Below the pieces are notes generated by a model that was given only the letters and a program-made list of their open reading frames with translations, did no database searches and was not told where the DNA came from. A DNA stretch of 8,782 bases from Saprospiraceae bacterium (lineage in GTDB: Bacteria; Bacteroidota; Bacteroidia; Chitinophagales; Saprospiraceae), in assembly GCA_013361075.1 (NCBI GenBank), contig JABWAJ010000210.1, positions 1 through 8,782 on the forward strand. The letters are read 5' to 3'. This document shows, piece after piece, positions 5,895 to 8,782 of this stretch (positions are counted from its first letter, which is position 1; every line of letters begins with the position of its first letter). The position numbers and the translations under genes are program-made.

Positions 5895-7628
5895 ATGTTT
5901 GATAAAAATCTAATCAAAAACGATGGAATAAAACAAGCAGCCGAAGTTGTTGATTTCCATAAATTTAATACGCTTACAATGCCAGATATAACGAGTAATC
6001 CAGCAAATAGCGAATGGAATCAGGAAAATGCTTCTATTCCTGGCAAACAAATAGATTATATTTTTGAGCACGAAGGAAAGCTTGATAAAGCCCTTGAAAA
6101 GTTCAAAGACCTATTGTCTTATCTGGCTGAAAAAAGAGTAGACATAGGTGTTTTGGAAGCGCAATATGCCTGGTTAGTAAAAGAATACAATTCAGGGGTA
6201 CTTTCAGATAATAAAAGAGAGGAGTCTGTTTACAGAATTATGGCTGGGTTTGGAAATGTTTTAAACGAATTCAAGGAAAAAATTTACCAGGAACTTAAAG
6301 TTGTAGACCTACCTGTTTTGACAATTCCTTACAAAGAGCAAAAAGACTTGATAGAATATGTCATCAAACATGTTTTGGCAGATACCTACGAAGTTATTTC
6401 TTTTATTGAAGCAGGAGATTCTGGTTGGTATTATCGGGTAAAGGCCAAAGAACAAAACCGTGAAAACAACTATGTGCTAAAGGTATTGAAAATTCTAAAA
6501 ACAGATGATCTGAAAGAAGGTGAACTGAAAGATGTTGCAAAACTGGACCATCCTGGTATTATTGAGATTGTGAACTATCGTTTTGACCGCCTTCCAGCTT
6601 ATGTTCTTTTGAAATATATAAATGGGGTTACCCTGAGCAAAGCATTCAGCTTGTTTGGTGGCTTTCCAATTGATATTGCACTCGAAATTATGGATCAAAT
6701 CATAAAAGCATATAGCCATATCCGGGCCGAAAAAATTATTCACAAAAACATTCGCCCTTCTAAAATTTTCATCAATGACAAGGGGCGAGCTATGGTTTCT
6801 GCTTTGGATATTATTCAATATGATGAAGATATTTTGCGTTCCGTTTCCCGATTTAAGGAAGAGTGTAAATACCTAAGCCCCGAAGCACTTGACGATAAAT
6901 TAAACAAAAAAAACCTGGAAGATGTAGAGCGGTCTGATCAGTTTTCGCTCGGCTTGATTCTTCTTGAAATGATTGGATGTAAGCCTCTGTTTGAAGGAGA
7001 GACCGTAAGTGAAATTTTTGCAGAACGGAGAAAGTTCATGACTACTCCGGATACTATTTTGGATGCAAAATTTAAGGGCATTAATATTCCTCATCAATTA
7101 CAGGAAATTATAAGAAAAATGCTGTGTTGGCAAGCAGATGACCGTTATGAAAGCCTGGATGATGTGTGCGGTGAAGTAGAAAAGGCTAAAACCCGGGTAT
7201 TATCCGATTCGCCACTATTAAATAGTTTTCGGAAGTGCCGGAAAAAAGAGCAAGAATGGGCGAATTATTTTTACCAGAATTTATTTCAAAAATTCCCTGA
7301 ATTTGAAAACATCAAAAATGATTTTCCAGATCCCAAAAGGCAACATCTGATGTTGTGGTTTGCAGTCTATGTCCTCATTGATATTGATCACAAAAAAGAT
7401 TTTTTTCTAAAAATTTTAAAAAGTCCTAAGCACGATAAATATAAAGATTTCAGGTATTATGAGATTTTTTTGTACACAATAAAAGAAACCATCCGAGAAA
7501 TTGCAGCAGAAGCCTGGGATGAAACCACCATGTCAGCACCCTGGGACCGTAATATCCAAAAGGCGCTGAAACTTGTGGCTCGCCATCTGGCAGAACAAAA
7601 GGAATGCCCCCCCAATGCCCTGCTATAG
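5895..7628 (+). CDS. EAD11-like domain / pseudokinase / globin-like domain protein
   Basis: The 577-residue cytosolic protein has three parts. Residues about 53-130 (IDYIFEHEGKLDKALEKFKD, then LEAQYAWLVKEYNSGVLSDN) follow the EAD11 pattern: helix, GKLxxAL, helix, short polar turn, G-x-L-s, helix. Residues about 165-430 are a protein-kinase fold: K196 in YVLKVLK, HKNIRPSKIFI at 283-293 in place of HRDxKPxN, SPE at 328-330 for APE, DQFSLG at 348-353, and R417 of subdomain XI. The catalytic Asp is N285, the metal-binding Asn is K290, and the Gly-rich loop and DFG are absent, so it is probably a pseudokinase. Residues about 444-567 resemble a globin: FYQNLF, KFPE, Q483, H513 and W550. The gene has roughly 35-40% G+C in sampled stretches, against about 53% in the acyltransferase gene, suggesting transfer. 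It has no same-strand partner within the window. The start could instead be the ATG at 5979, which leaves all domains intact. Confidence 0.9.
   Translation: MFDKNLIKNDGIKQAAEVVDFHKFNTLTMPDITSNPANSEWNQENASIPGKQIDYIFEHEGKLDKALEKFKDLLSYLAEKRVDIGVLEAQYAWLVKEYNSGVLSDNKREESVYRIMAGFGNVLNEFKEKIYQELKVVDLPVLTIPYKEQKDLIEYVIKHVLADTYEVISFIEAGDSGWYYRVKAKEQNRENNYVLKVLKILKTDDLKEGELKDVAKLDHPGIIEIVNYRFDRLPAYVLLKYINGVTLSKAFSLFGGFPIDIALEIMDQIIKAYSHIRAEKIIHKNIRPSKIFINDKGRAMVSALDIIQYDEDILRSVSRFKEECKYLSPEALDDKLNKKNLEDVERSDQFSLGLILLEMIGCKPLFEGETVSEIFAERRKFMTTPDTILDAKFKGINIPHQLQEIIRKMLCWQADDRYESLDDVCGEVEKAKTRVLSDSPLLNSFRKCRKKEQEWANYFYQNLFQKFPEFENIKNDFPDPKRQHLMLWFAVYVLIDIDHKKDFFLKILKSPKHDKYKDFRYYEIFLYTIKETIREIAAEAWDETTMSAPWDRNIQKALKLVARHLAEQKECPPNALL
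6051..6284 (+). other. Region encoding the EAD11-like adaptor domain
   Basis: Codons 53-130 encode about four helices with the GKLDKALEKFKDLL and YNSGVLSDNKREES landmarks. Effector-associated domains are small adaptors that pair with matching copies on other proteins (effector proteases, TIR domains, NTPases) in Bacteroidota, Cyanobacteria and other conflict-rich genomes. Assignment to type 11 is by pattern recall, not by a profile search. Confidence 0.6.
6387..7184 (+). other. Region encoding the pseudokinase domain
   Basis: Codons 165-430 keep the structural anchors of a protein kinase (Lys of the VAIK strand, Glu330 of APE and its partner Arg417, and the DxxSLG helix). They lose the Gly loop, the catalytic Asp (N285), its helper Lys (R287), the Asn (K290) and DFG (the equivalent stretch is A-L-D-I-I at 303-307). 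The fold is therefore probably intact but phosphotransfer improbable. Confidence 0.8.
7224..7595 (+). other. Region encoding the globin-like domain
   Basis: Codons 444-567 align by eye to flavohaemoglobin-type globins. FYQNLF and KFPE match the B-helix FYxxLF and following xxPE; Tyr460 would be B10 and Gln483 E7. KSPKHDKYKDFRYYEI matches the F-helix and FG region with His513 as proximal F8, and PWDRNIQKAL matches the H-helix AW motif. Spacing (460 to 483, 483 to 513) is close to that of E. coli Hmp (29 to 53, 53 to 85). The CD1 Phe is displaced: Lys474 occupies the position and the nearest Phe is 477. Confidence 0.62.
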
Positions 7629-7713
7629 AATCAGATAGGCACCGGAGGGCAATTTAAAAACAAGAAAATATGTCAGTGCATTTTCCGGCTATTCCCTTTT
7701 TCAATACCCAAGC

Positions 7714-8782
7714 TCACTCCATCACCCGGTCAATAAGCCGTTTATCAGAGCCGTTTCCATTGTTTTTAAACAACAAAACAACGTTCCCGCTTTCCGGAAA
7801 ATACAGGACATTGGCCTCAATGCCGGCGAGAGAGCCGTTATGCCCATAAGCCACACCAGCGCCGGTGCGCCAGAGTTCCAATCCCAAGCCGTACTCACAA
7901 TCGGGGCTGCTGCAATGGGGCAACTGAATTTGTTTCATTTCTTCTACGGCTGAAAGCGGCAGCAGTTGTCCGCCAAACAGCGCCTTCATAAACTTCGTCA
8001 GGTCTTCTGCCGTACTGATCAGGCCGCCAGCTGCTTTGCCATCGCCTTCAGCGCGATCCCAGGAGCTCACATCAAGCAGGTTACCCGATCCATAAAAATC
8101 GGCATACCCCCGTGCAACATTGCGGTCGTCGCGTTTTTCAATCCAGGTATGCGTCAGGCCCAGCGGCGAAAAAATGAGTTCGTCGAGCGCTTGTTGCAGG
8201 TTTTTTTGCGTCAAGCGTTCAATAATCAGGCCAAGCAGCCAATAATTCGCATTGCTGTACCCGTAGGCGGTACCGGGATTAAAATTCAGGGCTTTGTGAT
8301 AAACATATTTTTCCAGGAGCGTCTTCACCGGCATTGTTCCAAAGCGATCGGGGCCGTTGATGATGTCGAGCTGGTACCGGATGCTTTCATTTGGCGGGTC
8401 AGTAATGCCTGATAAGTGGCCCAGAAGGTGGCGAACCGTAATTTGCCCTGCGAGGGGTATCTTACCGGAAACCTCAGGCAAATGTTCCGTAAGGACATCC
8501 CCCAGCGTAAGTTTATTTTGGCTGCGCAGTTGCAAAATGGCTGTTGCAACAAACATTTTGGTGATACTGCCGGTACGGAAAGGGGTATTGGTGCGCATTG
8601 CGGTCTGGTGTTCCAGGTTTGAGTGCCCCCCGGCGCCGATCCAGAGGGGCTCTCCCTGCCGGCTTACCAGCAAAATAGCCCCCGGAGCCCCTGTTGCTGC
8701 TTGATAGGCGCTCAATTCACCAACGTATTTGGCATTTTTAGGGTGATCGCTGTAGTCAGCCCCGGTGCCAGGGTCGGGCCGG
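7714..8782 (-). CDS. Serine hydrolase of the class C beta-lactamase / PBP4* fold (5' end outside window)
   Basis: The frame is open from the window edge at 8782 to TAA at 7714. The TTG at 8715 is only an internal codon: the upstream codons read DYSDHPKNAKYVGELSAYQA, which joins smoothly to GAPGAILLV. All three active-site motifs are present: SITK (SxxK nucleophile and base) at 8568-8557, YSN (YxN) at 8259-8251, and HNG (replacing KTG, as usual for this subfamily) at 7842-7834. Supporting landmarks are TVRHLLGHLSGI and NPGTAYGYSNANYWLLG. Such proteins (Pfam Beta-lactamase, PF00144) include D-aminopeptidases, D,D-peptidases, esterases and class C beta-lactamases. The substrate cannot be told, and calling it a resistance enzyme would be unjustified. 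Most are exported; the signal peptide would lie beyond the window. It is convergent with the pseudokinase gene, 85 bp apart, with no clear terminator. Confidence 0.92.
   Translation of the reverse strand, partial: RPDPGTGADYSDHPKNAKYVGELSAYQAATGAPGAILLVSRQGEPLWIGAGGHSNLEHQTAMRTNTPFRTGSITKMFVATAILQLRSQNKLTLGDVLTEHLPEVSGKIPLAGQITVRHLLGHLSGITDPPNESIRYQLDIINGPDRFGTMPVKTLLEKYVYHKALNFNPGTAYGYSNANYWLLGLIIERLTQKNLQQALDELIFSPLGLTHTWIEKRDDRNVARGYADFYGSGNLLDVSSWDRAEGDGKAAGGLISTAEDLTKFMKALFGGQLLPLSAVEEMKQIQLPHCSSPDCEYGLGLELWRTGAGVAYGHNGSLAGIEANVLYFPESGNVVLLFKNNGNGSDKRLIDRVME

Noticed and set aside
7629..7713. A possible terminator between the convergent pseudokinase and hydrolase genes (short CCGGA ... 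TCCGG pairing).
   Set aside because: The complementary arms are only about 5 bp, far apart, and not followed by a T-tract on either strand.
7966..8412. A 148-codon open frame on the plus strand.
   Set aside because: It is antisense to the serine hydrolase, which has all three active-site motifs through this region.
7714..8782. Annotation of the serine hydrolase as an antibiotic-resistance beta-lactamase.
   Set aside because: The motifs (SITK, YSN, HNG) define the broad PF00144 fold, most of whose members are peptidases or esterases; HNG instead of KTG argues against a classical AmpC.

Overview
The window looks like chromosomal DNA from a member of the Bacteroidota, possibly a Saprospiria-type bacterium. 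The grounds are a Nif3-family gene followed directly by a CT398-like zinc-ribbon gene, start codons preceded by A-rich leaders instead of Shine-Dalgarno sequences, a perfect match to the Bacteroidota -7 motif TAnnTTTG, a DUF5009-type membrane acyltransferase, and a domain resembling Effector-Associated Domain 11 (EAD11). The placement is inferred from gene content; no search was run.

Layout. Positions 2-121 hold the last 39 codons of a Nif3-like gene. Next, on the same strand, come a coiled-coil/zinc-ribbon gene (192-947), a GGCAAA-rich inverted repeat (about 961-1058), an exported TPR-type protein (start near 1135, ends 2613), a small three-helix membrane protein whose frame appears broken by one extra base near 3350 (2760-3383, lost tail to 3447), and a multi-pass acyltransferase (3458-4636). 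Two small genes read the other way (5692-4988, then 4951-4640). They encode Ala/Glu-rich helical proteins that share an LL-x-G-x-x-x-x-E helix-turn motif. After a 202-bp divergent intergenic region comes an AT-rich gene (5895-7628). The right end carries a class C beta-lactamase-fold serine hydrolase on the minus strand, whose 5' end lies outside the window (8782-7714).

The most interesting gene is 5895-7628. Its 577-residue product appears to join an N-terminal EAD11-like adaptor (about 53-130), a protein-kinase fold that has lost nearly all catalytic residues (about 165-430), and a C-terminal globin-like domain (about 444-567). The globin-like part keeps the Tyr B10, Gln E7 and His F8 pattern of flavohaemoglobin-type globins. 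This suggests a haem- or gas-responsive signalling or conflict-system hub: the globin senses, the pseudokinase relays, and the EAD recruits an effector encoded elsewhere. The gene is visibly richer in A+T than its flanks, in keeping with acquisition by transfer. The other genes look like ordinary chromosomal and lineage-specific genes. The two-gene helical module lies divergent to the pseudokinase gene, but a functional link is only a hypothesis.
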